Part shown: positions 53,361 to 62,317 of the stretch, one piece after another | Numbering within the stretch: the first letter of the stretch is position 1 | Layout: each line of letters starts with the position of its first letter | Origin: Terriglobus roseus DSM 18391 | Lineage (GTDB): Bacteria > Acidobacteriota > Terriglobia > Terriglobales > Acidobacteriaceae | Direction: 5' to 3' | DNA: 64,000 nt | Assembly (NCBI RefSeq): GCF_000265425.1 | Contig: NC_018014.1 | Location: 2,418,001 to 2,482,000, forward strand | The notes under the pieces: generated by a model | What the model was told of the DNA's origin: nothing | Database searches by the model: none | Seen by the model: only the letters and a program-made list of their open reading frames with translations | Position numbers and translations under genes: made by a program

Positions 53361-54071
53361 CTAGAGATAAGTCTGAAGCATTCTCCGCCACCAGGGCCAG
53401 TCATGCCCCGTGTTGTCACCCCAAACATCCAGACGGACGGGGATGCCCTTGCTCCGCATCATGGCGGCGAGGCGCTCGTTGTCGTTCCAGCATTGGTCGT
53501 GTTGCCCGGTCGCCAGGACGTAGGTGTTGTGCCGGAACTTATCCAGATACCAGGGGTCGTTCAGATTTGGCAGAAAGTCCATAGGCAGCGTGTAATAGAC
53601 ATCGTCGTCGTAGTGCCCTCGCAGGAAACGCGCCAGATCAAACGCACCGCCCATTGAGAGCATGGCGTTGATCTTGTCCGGGTGGCGCAGCGCCATGCTG
53701 GCCGCGTGAAAGCCGCCAAATGAGCAGCCAGTCATCGCTACCATCTGGTTCCAGTTCTTGTGGCGAACCTGCGGCAGCACCTCGTGCATGATGTATTGCT
53801 CATACTGCAGGTGCCGTGCGATCTGCCAGCGCCCGCTGACGCCCCGGTTGTACCAGCTTTCGCTGTCAACAGAGTCAACGCACCACAGCTGGATCTGGCC
53901 GCGGTTAATCTTGTTTTCGATTGCGGCCACCATGCCCTGATCTTCAAACTCATAGAAGCGGCCGCAGGACGTGGGAAAGACGATTACGGGCAAGCCGTCA
54001 TGCCCAAAGACAAGGCGCTCCATTGGCCGGCCCAAGGCAGCAGAGTGGTCGACGTGGTATTCGCGGTGCAT
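53361..54071 (-). CDS. alpha/beta-hydrolase (esterase) of the amidoligase cluster
   Basis: 236 residues. The nucleophile elbow is GCSFGGFHA (Ser ~113). A likely Asp is in ATGQHDQCW and the His in GDNTGHDWPWW near the C-terminus, completing the triad. The core strand VIVFPTSCGRFYEFEDQGM supplies the oxyanion side. No signal peptide is seen, so it is cytoplasmic. It starts 56 nt from the divergent hydrolase at 54128, and the shared gap should hold both promoters. It may hydrolyse or transfer the product of the ligases; this is inferred. Confidence 0.83.
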   Translation of the reverse strand: MHREYHVDHSAALGRPMERLVFGHDGLPVIVFPTSCGRFYEFEDQGMVAAIENKINRGQIQLWCVDSVDSESWYNRGVSGRWQIARHLQYEQYIMHEVLPQVRHKNWNQMVAMTGCSFGGFHAASMALRHPDKINAMLSMGGAFDLARFLRGHYDDDVYYTLPMDFLPNLNDPWYLDKFRHNTYVLATGQHDQCWNDNERLAAMMRSKGIPVRLDVWGDNTGHDWPWWRRMLQTYL

Positions 54072-54127
54072 ATGCGTTGCCCTCCGGCAAAAGCCTGCTC
54101 TGGTACCCTTCGAAGGAATCTTAGTTC

Positions 54128-54985
54128 ATGGAAATCGTTGCCTCCCAGCCCGACACTCACACGGAAATCACCCCGCCGGGACCACGAATGGCAGAGGTCG
54201 CAGCGCAGGGCCGCTACCTTCGGATCTGTGACTGGGAGTCTCAGTACCTTCCCAATCCTCGAGACCTCTTCCTTTATCTGCCCGAAGCCTACCTCCTCGA
54301 ACCCGAGCGCAGCTTCCCGGTCTTAGTTCTGCATGACGGGCAGAATCTCTTTGACGGTGACCTGGCCTACGTAAAAGGCAGCACATGGCGTGCGGGCACT
54401 ACAGCAGATGAAGAGATCGCTGCAGGTCGCGTCGAACCCTTGATCCTGGTCGGCGTAGCGAACACCGGCGCAACTCGGATGGCGGACTATACCCCTACGC
54501 CCGACCCAAGGCTCGGTGGCGGAAGAGGCCCCTTCTACGCGCAACTGCTGATAGAAGAACTCCTCCCGATGTTGCGCGCCGAGTATCGCGTGCTTTCAGG
54601 CGCAGACCACACAGGTATAGCTGGCTCATCCCTGGGTGGCCTCATCTCCTTGGCGATAGGTCTCAAGTCCCCGAACGTCTTCGGTCGCATTGGCGTGCTG
54701 TCTCCATCCATCTGGTGGGACAACCGCTCGATTCTGCGCGACGTTCGCTCGCTGAAGAGCCGCCTGCCCCTCCGCATTTGGCTGGATATGGGTACGGGCG
54801 AGGGCCTGCGTCACGTTCGCGACGCCGATTTGCTCTCGCAATTGCTTCTAGGCAAAGGGTGGCGGGAGGGAAACGACCTTCTGTACAGGAAGTTTCCGGG
54901 GGCGATTCATAATGAGGATGCCTGGGCAGATCGGTTCGCCGAGGTTCTGCAATTTCTTTTTCCGGACATGGGGAATCGCAGGTGA
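54128..54985 (+). CDS. enterochelin-esterase-like alpha/beta-hydrolase
   Basis: 285 residues. Features are the strand SFPVLVLHDGQNLFDG, YTPTPDPRLGGGRGPFYAQ, nucleophile elbow GIAGSSLGGLISL (Ser ~162), catalytic Asp/Glu near LDMGTGEG and His in FPGAIHNEDAWADRF. The family includes Fes/IroE-type esterases of siderophore esters and related putative esterases. No signal peptide is seen. It is divergent from the 53361 hydrolase and so borders the amidoligase set. Its role is unknown; siderophore hydrolysis is possible but unsupported by other genes here. Confidence 0.85.
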   Translation: MEIVASQPDTHTEITPPGPRMAEVAAQGRYLRICDWESQYLPNPRDLFLYLPEAYLLEPERSFPVLVLHDGQNLFDGDLAYVKGSTWRAGTTADEEIAAGRVEPLILVGVANTGATRMADYTPTPDPRLGGGRGPFYAQLLIEELLPMLRAEYRVLSGADHTGIAGSSLGGLISLAIGLKSPNVFGRIGVLSPSIWWDNRSILRDVRSLKSRLPLRIWLDMGTGEGLRHVRDADLLSQLLLGKGWREGNDLLYRKFPGAIHNEDAWADRFAEVLQFLFPDMGNRR

Positions 54986-55154
54986 TCCCACAGCCGCCTT
55001 GTATTCCGGCGAAAAATGGCCCACAATAGATTGGTTGGAAAGAGCTGCGCGCCGAAGCGTTTCCCCGGCCGGCAGAATCTCTGCCGCGGCAGTTGGCCCC
55101 GTCGAACGGGGTAACCGAGACATCTTTCAGAGTGAGGAAGTAAAAACAGTGGTC

Positions 55155-55571
55155 ATGATTCGTCTGGCGCGCGTAGGCGCCACCAAGCAGCCGTACTATC
55201 GCATCGTCGTCATCGAGAAGGATCGCGCCCGCAACGGCCGTTCCATCGAAGTGGTTGGTACCTACAATCCCCGCACCGAGCCCGCAACTGTCGAGCTCAA
55301 GCACGATCGCATTGCCTACTGGACCGGCGTCGGCGCACAGATGTCGGACATCGTCGCCAAGCTTGTGAAGAATGCACCCGCGCCGGCAGCTGCCGACGCC
55401 CGTAGCAGCATAATCTCCCATTGCGGTACAAAGGCCACGTTTCTGTCGCAAAAACGCGATTTAGACGTGGCTTTTTCCTTGCTTGCAAGGCCATACCCCT
55501 GTAGAAACTTTTTAAGTGGAAGCTGTATCCCTTTAGCAACCATCCAACTGATCACTGGCGCTGCGCGGTAG
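55155..55571 (+). CDS. rpsP: 30S ribosomal protein S16 (bS16) with an apparently frameshifted C-terminus
   Basis: The start MIRLARVGATKQPYYRIVVI and RSIEVVGTYNPRTEPATVEL are diagnostic of bS16. GAGGAAG lies ~14 nt upstream; an in-frame GTG at 55149 would have better spacing. Conserved sequence ends near residue 80 (KNAPAPAAA). The frame then runs ~55 residues into non-conserved sequence and through a hairpin terminator. If one base is added near 55392 the protein ends naturally as PTPVAA with TAA at 55411-55413. bS16 is essential for 30S assembly, so this is probably a sequencing error, or a tolerated tail. Confidence 0.85.
   Translation: MIRLARVGATKQPYYRIVVIEKDRARNGRSIEVVGTYNPRTEPATVELKHDRIAYWTGVGAQMSDIVAKLVKNAPAPAAADARSSIISHCGTKATFLSQKRDLDVAFSLLARPYPCRNFLSGSCIPLATIQLITGAAR
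55434..55475 (+). terminator. intrinsic terminator after rpsP
   Basis: GCCACGT (55434-55440) pairs with ACGTGGC (55465-55471), enclosing an inner TCGC/GCGA stem, and is followed by TTTTT. It lies 20 nt after the inferred natural rpsP stop but inside the extended frame. Confidence 0.7.
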
Positions 55572-55616
55572 CGCCTCCAGCCGCAAGAGCGGATCAAGTT
55601 CACCCCCAAGGTACGT

Positions 55617-55886
55617 ATGACGGACAATCCCCTCCCCGGTTCTGTGCAACAGATGTGTGACTTAATGACTGGCATGGCGACCGCCTTGGTGGACCAACCG
55701 GACAAGGTCCGTGTTGAAGCGGAAACCTTCGAGACCGAGACGGTGTTGCGGCTGTACGTCGCCACCGATGATCTCGGCAAGCTCATCGGCAAACAGGGTC
55801 GCACAGCGCGGTCACTGCGCACGATTCTTGGTGCCGCCGGCAGCAAGCTACAGCAGCGCTTCAGCCTCGATGTGCAGTCCGAATAG
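55617..55886 (+). CDS. khpA: KH-domain RNA-binding protein KhpA
   Basis: 89 residues, AAGG upstream. The KH domain occupies the second half with the GXXG loop in GKLIGKQGRTARSLRTILGA. KhpA-type proteins bind RNA with KhpB/Jag and influence ribosome maturation and cell-wall growth in Gram-positives. The position rpsP-khpA-rimM-trmD-rplS is classic. The stop codon is directly followed by the rimM ATG. Confidence 0.92.
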   Translation: MTDNPLPGSVQQMCDLMTGMATALVDQPDKVRVEAETFETETVLRLYVATDDLGKLIGKQGRTARSLRTILGAAGSKLQQRFSLDVQSE

Positions 55887-56456
55887 ATGATTCCGCAGAC
55901 AAATGATTGGGTGACACTGGCCCGCGTCGTCCGTCCGCAGGGTCGACGCGGTGAGGTTCTTTGTGACCTCTTCACGGACTTCCCGGACCAGTTCAAAGAT
56001 CGTCCCAACGTATCCCTCCTCGCGCCCAGCGGCCTCCGCACGGATGCGGTCGTCCAGGATCACTGGCTGCCTGTAGGCCGAAGCGCCGGTCGAATCGTAC
56101 TGAAGTTCGCAGGTTACGACTCCATCACCGATGCCGAAAAGCTTACTAAGGCCGAAGCGCAAATCCCTGCCGAAGAACGAGTTGCGTTGGATGAGCAAAC
56201 GTACTACGTGAACGATCTGATCGGGTGCATCATGACCGACGGCGAGATCGAGATCGGGAAAGTAGATGACATGCACTTCCCGCAGGATCCCCAGGGTCGC
56301 CGCATCGAAACAGCAGCATCCATCTTCGTTGTGACCCGGGCAAACGGCGATGAAGTCATGATCCCCTTCGCCAATGAGTTCATCGCAAAGATCGACATCG
56401 CTGCGAAGCGGATTGAGATGCGCCTGCCGCAGGGCCTTGTCGACATGAACGGCTAG
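55887..56456 (+). CDS. rimM: ribosome maturation factor RimM
   Basis: 189 residues. The RimM beta-barrel has WVTLARVVRPQGRRGEVLCD at the start and GRIVLKFAGYDSITDAEKL. The PRC-barrel half has YYVNDLIGCIMTD and VMIPFANEFIAKID. It helps process 16S rRNA and assemble the 30S head, binding S19. It begins at once after khpA and ends 40 nt before trmD. Confidence 0.95.
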   Translation: MIPQTNDWVTLARVVRPQGRRGEVLCDLFTDFPDQFKDRPNVSLLAPSGLRTDAVVQDHWLPVGRSAGRIVLKFAGYDSITDAEKLTKAEAQIPAEERVALDEQTYYVNDLIGCIMTDGEIEIGKVDDMHFPQDPQGRRIETAASIFVVTRANGDEVMIPFANEFIAKIDIAAKRIEMRLPQGLVDMNG

Positions 56457-56496
56457 CTGCAGCAGCCAGCAATCCAACCGATGAAAGAATAGCGGC

Positions 56497-57366
56497 ATGC
56501 CGTCCGAAACCAGCATAACGACTGCAGCCGAACCGAAGCAGACTCTCCGCTTCGATATCGTGACGATCTTTCCTGACTTCTTTGAAAGCACACTCCGCAA
56601 CGGAGTGGTCGCGCGCGCGTTGAACAGCGGCATCGCACAGATCGGCACCGTCGATCTGCGCAGCTTTACCCACGATCGCCACCGCACGGTCGATGACCGC
56701 CCGTTCGGCGGCGGCGAAGGCATGGTGCTGAAACCCGAGCCACTCTCCGAGGCGATTGAGTCTCTGGGGCTGTCGCCCAAGCCCCTCCGCGATCCCAGGC
56801 GAGAGACGGTGATCCTGCTCTCTGCACAGGGATCACGGTTCACACAGGCGGTGGCCCATGAGTTGAAGTCGATGGATCGCGTCGTTCTGGTCTGCGGGCG
56901 ATACGAAGGGGTAGACGAACGCGTCAACCAGATGCACTGCGACCGCGAACTCTCCATCGGCGACTACGTCCTCTCGGGCGGAGAACTCGGCGCTGCCATC
57001 ATCGTGGACGCCGTCACGCGGCTCCTGCCGGGCGTTCTTGGGAACCCGGACTCCGCACATTACGAGAGCTTCGGCCACGCCCACGACTCCGATCGCGCTG
57101 AGAACGCACCTCCACAAGCCGTTGCAGCATCTGCCGGATTGCTCGACTACCCTCACTACACGCGACCGGCCGAGTTTCGCGGAGTCGCCATCCCCGACGT
57201 CCTCGCAGCCGGCGATCATCTAGCCATTCGGCGCTGGCGCAGGCAACAGGCTCTCCTGAAAACGCTGCAAAATCGTCCCGACCTGCTGGCTGAGGCACCG
57301 CTGACCAAGGAGGATCGCAGGTTTCTTGAAAGCCTACGCAGATCCGCCGAGCCGAACCAACAGTGA
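56497..57366 (+). CDS. trmD: tRNA (guanine-N1-)-methyltransferase
   Basis: 289 residues, slightly longer than usual because of ~17 polar residues before [17 protein letters not shown]. The SPOUT knot is present: [35 protein letters not shown] and LLPGVLGN, followed by [20 protein letters not shown]. It methylates G37 of tRNAs read by CNN codons and prevents +1 frameshifting. A separate promoter for rplS lies in the following gap. Confidence 0.95.
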   Translation: MPSETSITTAAEPKQTLRFDIVTIFPDFFESTLRNGVVARALNSGIAQIGTVDLRSFTHDRHRTVDDRPFGGGEGMVLKPEPLSEAIESLGLSPKPLRDPRRETVILLSAQGSRFTQAVAHELKSMDRVVLVCGRYEGVDERVNQMHCDRELSIGDYVLSGGELGAAIIVDAVTRLLPGVLGNPDSAHYESFGHAHDSDRAENAPPQAVAASAGLLDYPHYTRPAEFRGVAIPDVLAAGDHLAIRRWRRQQALLKTLQNRPDLLAEAPLTKEDRRFLESLRRSAEPNQQ

Positions 57367-57403
57367 TTCCCTTGCAGGAAAGTCGCTTTCGCCATATCGG
57401 ATA

Positions 57404-57432
57404 TTGTTTTTCGGCGTTATTTGGGATAAACT
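57404..57432 (+). promoter_or_regulatory. sigma70-type promoter before rplS
   Basis: TTGTTT (57404-57409) and TAAACT (57427-57432) are spaced by 17 nt and lie ~30 nt before the rplS ATG. Confidence 0.6.
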
Positions 57433-57463
57433 GATCCACGACTCTAAGTAAGGAAACAGCATT

Positions 57464-57820
57464 ATGTCGATTCACCCCATCATGCAGAAGCTCGCGGCTA
57501 AGCTCGAGCGCACTGACCTTCCGGAATTCGCTCCGGGCGATACCGTCCGCGTGCAGGTAAAGATCAAGGAAGGCGACAAAGAGCGTCTTCAGGCATTCGA
57601 GGGCATGTGCATCGCCCGTAAGAATGGCCCCCAGGGTTCCTTCACCGTGCGCAAGATGAGCTTCGGCCAGGGCGTGGAGCGTATCTTCCCGTTCAACTCG
57701 AAGGTCGTCGACAAGGTCGAGAAGGTTCGCTCGTACGAAGTGCGTCGCGCCAAGCTGTTCTACCTCCGTGGTCTGCGCGGTAAGGCCGCCCGTCTGCGCG
57801 AAGTGGGCCGCACCGCTTAA
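57464..57820 (+). CDS. rplS: 50S ribosomal protein L19 (bL19)
   Basis: 118 residues, the normal length. Motifs are [51 protein letters not shown] and [15 protein letters not shown]. bL19 sits at the 30S-50S interface. AAGGAAA lies 8 nt before the ATG. A 10-bp hairpin with a T tail closes the cluster. Confidence 0.97.
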   Translation: MSIHPIMQKLAAKLERTDLPEFAPGDTVRVQVKIKEGDKERLQAFEGMCIARKNGPQGSFTVRKMSFGQGVERIFPFNSKVVDKVEKVRSYEVRRAKLFYLRGLRGKAARLREVGRTA

Positions 57821-57840
57821 GCTTCTTCCACCTCAATGAG

Positions 57841-57867
57841 ACGAGCGCCCCTTGGGCGCTCGTTTTT
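57841..57867 (+). terminator. intrinsic terminator after rplS
   Basis: ACGAGCGCCC pairs with GGGCGCTCGT (10 bp, loop CTT), followed by TTTTC; 20 nt after the stop. Confidence 0.88.
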
Positions 57868-57884
57868 CGTTGCTGTTCACTTAT

Positions 57885-58830
57885 TTACTTCGCGGGGCTT
57901 GGCTCCGCCGCTGGAACCGCTTGAGCAGCCGGCGAGAAACCCGGCACCTTGCCGCAGTTGGTAATGCAGACCGCTGTTGCCAGCTTTGGTCGCATGCCCG
58001 TCGGCAGCGGTGGAGCTACCGTAGCTTCCTTGTTCTCTATCCGCTTTGCGCCGGGCCACTCGTACGGAGCACCGGCCGTGCTCCCGTAACCCATCACGGG
58101 ATAGCGCGAATCCTCGGTGTATTGCGGATCGAACTTCACCCAGGCTGACTCGGGCTTCTTGCCGGTCAACGGCTTTTCCGACGCGAGTTGAAACTCGTGG
58201 TCGCCCACCTTAACGCTCAGTGTATTTTCACGGAACGCGTCCTTCTGCTCCAGCGAGCCCGGAAAGGCAGACTGCGATACGATCACCGTGCCAATGGTTG
58301 GTGCGGAAAGATAGATGAACTTCAGGTCCGGTATGTCGTGATTCAGACGAGCCTTGCCCGTCCATCCATCCACTGTCATTGTGCCGTCGACGATGCTGAT
58401 GGGATGGGACTTCGCCACCTTGATCTTCGACTTAACTCGCTTGCCCTTCTTGTTGTAGAGCACAGGTAAAGGGCGCGCAGTCGGGGCCGACCAACGGCGT
58501 TCCGTCGAAACTCGCTTCATACTCGCCACGCCACGTCATACCAGACGCCGCGAGATCTTCGACGCTCGGAGGGTTCGGCTCCATACCCGCCGGTAACACC
58601 TTCAAAGTGTGTGCGGAGGGCTCATCGTTTTCAGCCGCCGCAAGACCAGGTGCCGGATCCGCGGACGCCGGATCGCCCTTAGGCGTTGGTGTCGGCGCCA
58701 CTTGGGCAGGCTTGGACTCCTTGCCCGTCGGTGGCTCGACAGTCGTCGCGGGGGAGTTTTGGGAAACGGCACAGGCAGGCAGAAGAGCAAAGGCCGCCAA
58801 GGTCAAACTGAGGCAGCGGGGACTGCGCAT
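57885..58830 (-). pseudogene. putative lipoprotein gene, frameshifted near 58472
   Basis: The ATG at 58830 has GGAG 5 nt upstream and a lipobox-like LLPAC. A Pro/Thr/Ala-rich linker is followed by SGMTWRGEYEASFDGTPLVG and PDCAP. The reading then moves to another frame, LPVLYNKKGKRVKSKIKVAK, SHPISIVDGTMTVDGWTGKA and on to a stop at 57885. Removing one C of the CCC (plus-strand GGG 58471-58473) restores a ~314-residue protein. The mature part is beta-rich without a known domain. It could be a pseudogene or a sequencing error, and is convergent with rplS. Confidence 0.68.
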
Positions 58831-59031
58831 GGGGTCTCCATTAGAAAGTATCAACGTTGCGAGAGTATCCTGCGGAACATCGATTGTGTAGAGAGACTAG
58901 CGCTGGCCAGCACGAGTCGTCCACGGCGCATCTCCATCCCTTCAACGCGGCCTGCCATGGAGATCAACCTGCTGTGCGGCGGCGTCTGCCTGTGATGCTG
59001 CCGCAGCCTTTGCTTTGTACACTGGTAGAGC

Positions 59032-59817
59032 ATGGCGACCATCCCCACAGACCTTCGTCGCAAGCGCCCGATGATTCCCGAAGGGCAGACCAAGCAGCAG
59101 ATGCTGCGAGACCTCGTCTGCTCTGACGCACCCGAGCAGGCGCTGCGTTACCACGGCTTCTGCTGCATCGCCGGCGTGGACGAAGTGGGCCGCGGCGCGT
59201 TGTTCGGTTCCGTGGTGGCCGCAGCGGTCGTGCTGCCGCCACGCACCTCGAAGCTGCAGCGCCTCGGTCTTCGCGACAGCAAGCAACTGACCCGCGAGGA
59301 ACGTGAACTCCTGGACCGCGAAATCCGCAAGTGTGCCATCGCCTTTGCGGTGGGGGAGGTCGACTCCGAGACCATCGACCGGATCAACATCTACCAGGCC
59401 TCGCGCCTGGCTATGCGTTTGGCAGTCGACCAACTAGGCTGCGTCCCGGATCACTTGCTCATCGACGCGATGCGGATCGACCATCCCTGCGCGCAGACCA
59501 AGCTCATCTACGGGGATTCCCTGTCCGTGTCGATCGCTGCAGCATCAGTGTTGGCTAAGGTCTATCGCGATGCGCAGATGCGCGAGTGGCACCTCGCACA
59601 CCCGCAGTACGGCCTCGCATCTCATAAGGGCTACGCCACGCCGGAACATCGCCGCGCGCTGGAAGAACACGGCCCGACCCCCTTGCACCGCAGATCCTTT
59701 GCTCCGGTGGCAAAGTTCTTCGGGGACGAGACCCTGGAACAAGCTGTAGTGATGACTGATCTGTTGTTCGATGATGCCGAGTTACAGGAGGAGTTGGAAC
59801 CTTGTCAAAGCGCCTGA
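59032..59817 (+). CDS. rnhB: ribonuclease HII
   Basis: 261 residues with ~45 extra N-terminal residues. The catalytic motifs are GVDEVGRGALFGSVVAAAVV (Asp-Glu), LRDSKQLTREER, the third Asp in HLLIDAMRID, and SVSIAAASVLAKVYRDAQMR. It removes ribonucleotides and RNA primers from DNA. It belongs to the rpsP-rplS-rnhB chromosomal neighbourhood common in many bacteria. The end overlaps the next gene by 16 nt. Confidence 0.94.
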   Translation: MATIPTDLRRKRPMIPEGQTKQQMLRDLVCSDAPEQALRYHGFCCIAGVDEVGRGALFGSVVAAAVVLPPRTSKLQRLGLRDSKQLTREERELLDREIRKCAIAFAVGEVDSETIDRINIYQASRLAMRLAVDQLGCVPDHLLIDAMRIDHPCAQTKLIYGDSLSVSIAAASVLAKVYRDAQMREWHLAHPQYGLASHKGYATPEHRRALEEHGPTPLHRRSFAPVAKFFGDETLEQAVVMTDLLFDDAELQEELEPCQSA

Positions 59818-60539
59818 TGTGCGTGGTCGCACACCCCGATGATGAATGTTTCGCCTTCGGCGGAGCGCTGGCACTTGCCGCAAAGGCCTCCTGCGAAACC
59901 TACGTAGTTTGCCTGACGGACGGCCAGGCAGCGACCAACCGCGGCAGCTCCGCGGACGGCCAGGATCTCGGCAGAATGCGGCGCGACGAGTTCGCACGGA
60001 GCTGCGACGTGCTCGGCGTCACTAAACACGAGATCCTTGATTATCAGGACGGTCGACTCGAATTCGAAGAACTGAATGGCGTTGCGAAGCGGCTCGTAGA
60101 ACGCATGCGGACATGGAAGCCGCACATCGTCCTCACCTTCGGTCTGGACGGATCACTGAACGTTCACGCTGACCACACCATGGCAAGCTGCTTCACCAGC
60201 GCCGCCTTTCATTGGTCGGCTCGCAGCAAGCGCTTCCCGGATCTTGGTCTGCCAACCCACGCACCACAAAAGCTATATCACCAGAGCACGGAGTTCACGC
60301 TGCCGGACCGCGAGGCGCTTCTGCCCGCACCCTGGACAGTCGTACTCGACGTCTCAGCCGTGAAAGAGCAGAAGCTCGCGGCCTTCCGCGAACACACCTC
60401 GCAGGTCCCTGTAATGGACAACGTGAAGCCCTTCTGGGATCAGTACGGCGATCGTGAACACTACACACTCGCCGCAGCGTCCACGCCGCAGGCCGCAGTG
60501 TTGACGCAAAGCATGTTCGAAGGCATCGTCGAGGACTAA
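59802..60539 (+). CDS. PIG-L family deacetylase (BshB-like)
   Basis: 245 residues from a TTG with AGGAGG ~10 nt upstream. The zinc motif is VVAHPDDECFAFGG, with the third ligand His in NVHADHTMAS. The family deacetylates N-acetylglucosaminyl compounds, including the bacillithiol precursor GlcNAc-malate and mycothiol intermediates. No bshA or bshC is in the window, so the thiol role is only possible. The start lies inside the rnhB 3' end and the stop overlaps msrQ by 4 nt on the other strand. Confidence 0.85.
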   Translation: MSKRLMCVVAHPDDECFAFGGALALAAKASCETYVVCLTDGQAATNRGSSADGQDLGRMRRDEFARSCDVLGVTKHEILDYQDGRLEFEELNGVAKRLVERMRTWKPHIVLTFGLDGSLNVHADHTMASCFTSAAFHWSARSKRFPDLGLPTHAPQKLYHQSTEFTLPDREALLPAPWTVVLDVSAVKEQKLAAFREHTSQVPVMDNVKPFWDQYGDREHYTLAAASTPQAAVLTQSMFEGIVED

Positions 60540-61222
60540 GCCGCTACGCGGACAGCAGGCTTCTTCTTGAGCCACTGGTAGGCCGGTCGAGCCAGCAACA
60601 GCACCAGAAGCACAGCTGAGTCCTTCCAGGGGCTCAGCACCCCCTTTTTCACCAGCCACCAGTAGTGAATGACCCCAAAGACGGCCGCAATGTAGACGGT
60701 CCGATGCAGCGTCTGCCACGGCTTACCGCCCATCTTGCGCATGATCCATTGCGGCGAAGTCAGCGCGAGCGCCAGCAGAATCACATACGACAGCAAACCC
60801 ACCTGGATGAAACGGCGCTTTGCAACGTCCTCAACCATCGTGGGCCAGACCGCGATCCAATCCTCACGCAACACGTGGAACTGTCCCTGGCGCAGCGCAT
60901 CCAGCGCGCCAGGCAGATCAAATCCGCTGAAGAGCAAGACATAAGTCAGCAGGTGCAGAGATGCGTAAAAGAACGCAAACAGCCCCAGCATCCGGCGCAG
61001 ACGGACAAGCCAGGCCAGCTTCGGTGAGAGCCGACGAACAGGCGTGATCGCAAGCGAGATCAAAAGCATCCACAGTGCCCAGTCGCCAGTCCAGTGCGTA
61101 ATGGTCTGCACAGGATCCGCGCCGAGTGTGTCCTCGTGAAAGCTCCACACGATGCCAAAAAACGGCACCAGCGCCAGCAGGAATACGAAAGGCTTCAGGA
61201 TCTTGATCGTGCGATTGGACAT
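60536..61222 (-). CDS. msrQ: MsrQ heme-binding membrane subunit of periplasmic methionine sulfoxide reductase
   Basis: 228 residues with six TM helices. Likely heme histidines occur in TMs: ASLHLLTYV and TLHRTVYIAAVFGVIHYWW. The ferric-reductase-like fold matches MsrQ/YedZ. It passes electrons from the quinone pool to MsrP. msrP lies upstream on the same strand with a 132-nt gap that holds an AT/TC-rich repeat-like sequence. Confidence 0.92.
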   Translation of the reverse strand: MSNRTIKILKPFVFLLALVPFFGIVWSFHEDTLGADPVQTITHWTGDWALWMLLISLAITPVRRLSPKLAWLVRLRRMLGLFAFFYASLHLLTYVLLFSGFDLPGALDALRQGQFHVLREDWIAVWPTMVEDVAKRRFIQVGLLSYVILLALALTSPQWIMRKMGGKPWQTLHRTVYIAAVFGVIHYWWLVKKGVLSPWKDSAVLLVLLLARPAYQWLKKKPAVRVAA

Positions 61223-61354
61223 GAATTCAGTTTCTGAGTTTCTCGTTTCGTAGTTTCGAGGCTCCGAAGTCGACTGGAAGTGAGTCTCGCATCGAGAACC
61301 TGCTGCGATCTGCGAATCTCAAACAAGAAACCAGAAACGAGCAACGAGAAACAC
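61223..61354. repeat. repeat-like TTTCTCGTTTC sequence between msrP and msrQ
   Basis: AGTTTCTCGTTTCGTAG and, inverted further on, CAGAAACGAGCAACGAGAAA frame this gap. A related string (TAGTTTCTGGCTTCGTAG) occurs at about 53288-53306 between two genes of the amidoligase cluster. Confidence 0.5.
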
Positions 61355-62317
61355 CTAATAGTTCTTGTTCAGATCCATGCCCTTGTAGAGCGACGCCACC
61401 TCGTTGCCATAGCCGTTGAATGGCAGCGTTGCCACCGTACGCGGGAAGACGCTCGCGTCAATGCGGCGCTCATGTGCCTGGCTCCAGCGAGGGTGGTTGT
61501 GCGTCGGATTCACATTCGAGTAAAAACCGTACTCTGACGCCGAGATGTCGTTCCACGTCGTCACCGGCTGCTTGTCGGTAAACCGTATGCGCACGATCGA
61601 CTTCGCTGACTTGAAGCCATACTTCCACGGGACGATCACGCGGATGGGCGCGCCCTGCTGATTCTCCAGCGTCTGGCCGTACGCGCCAAAGGTCAACAGC
61701 GCCAGCGGGTTCATCGCCTCATCCAGACGCAGACCTTCGGTATAGGGCCAGTTGAAGCCACCCGGAAGATCCATCTGGCTGCGGTCCGCCAGCGAGATGA
61801 ACTCGACGTACTTTGCCTCGGGCTTCGGCTGCGCAAAGTTGATCAGGTTCGCCAGCGGATAACCCACCCACGGAATGATCATGCTCCACGCTTCAACGCA
61901 ACGGAACCGATATGTGCGGTCTTCCAGTGGCTTGTACTTCAGCAACGTCTCGATATCGACCGTCTTCGGGTTATTGCACAGGCCTTCGATCTTCACAGTC
62001 CACGGCCGCTGCTTAAGCTTGCCCGCGTTCGCCTTCGGATCGGCCTTGTCTGTGCCGAACTCGTAAAAATTGTTGTAGCTGGTCGCCTTGCCCTGCGGCG
62101 TGATGGCATCGCTCACTGCGGGCGCCTGCCCCGGCACCGTCGGCAACTTGGTGGCAGCGTGAACCGTCGGCGTGAAGAGCGGCGGCATCTTCTGGTGCCA
62201 CTCATACGCCAGTCCCGCTGCGGCCAGGCCACCGAAGATGAGGTTGCGGCGATTCAGGAAACTCTCGCGTGGTGTGATCTCAGACGACTTAAACTCCGGT
62301 GCTTTGCCGATCAACAT
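61355..62317 (-). CDS. msrP: MsrP molybdopterin-containing periplasmic methionine sulfoxide reductase
   Basis: 320 residues. The Tat signal is FLNRRNLIFGGLAAAGLAYE. The molybdenum ligand Cys lies in RFRCVEAWSMIIPWVGYPL. Other YedY features are NNFYEFG, WTVKIEGLCNNP and RVIVPWKYGFKSAKSIVRI. It repairs oxidised methionine in envelope proteins using MsrQ as electron donor. Confidence 0.94.
   Translation of the reverse strand: MLIGKAPEFKSSEITPRESFLNRRNLIFGGLAAAGLAYEWHQKMPPLFTPTVHAATKLPTVPGQAPAVSDAITPQGKATSYNNFYEFGTDKADPKANAGKLKQRPWTVKIEGLCNNPKTVDIETLLKYKPLEDRTYRFRCVEAWSMIIPWVGYPLANLINFAQPKPEAKYVEFISLADRSQMDLPGGFNWPYTEGLRLDEAMNPLALLTFGAYGQTLENQQGAPIRVIVPWKYGFKSAKSIVRIRFTDKQPVTTWNDISASEYGFYSNVNPTHNHPRWSQAHERRIDASVFPRTVATLPFNGYGNEVASLYKGMDLNKNY

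Noticed and set aside
54912-55154. 80-codon extension before rpsP
   Set aside because: S16 starts with MIRLARVG; the preceding codons are intergenic.
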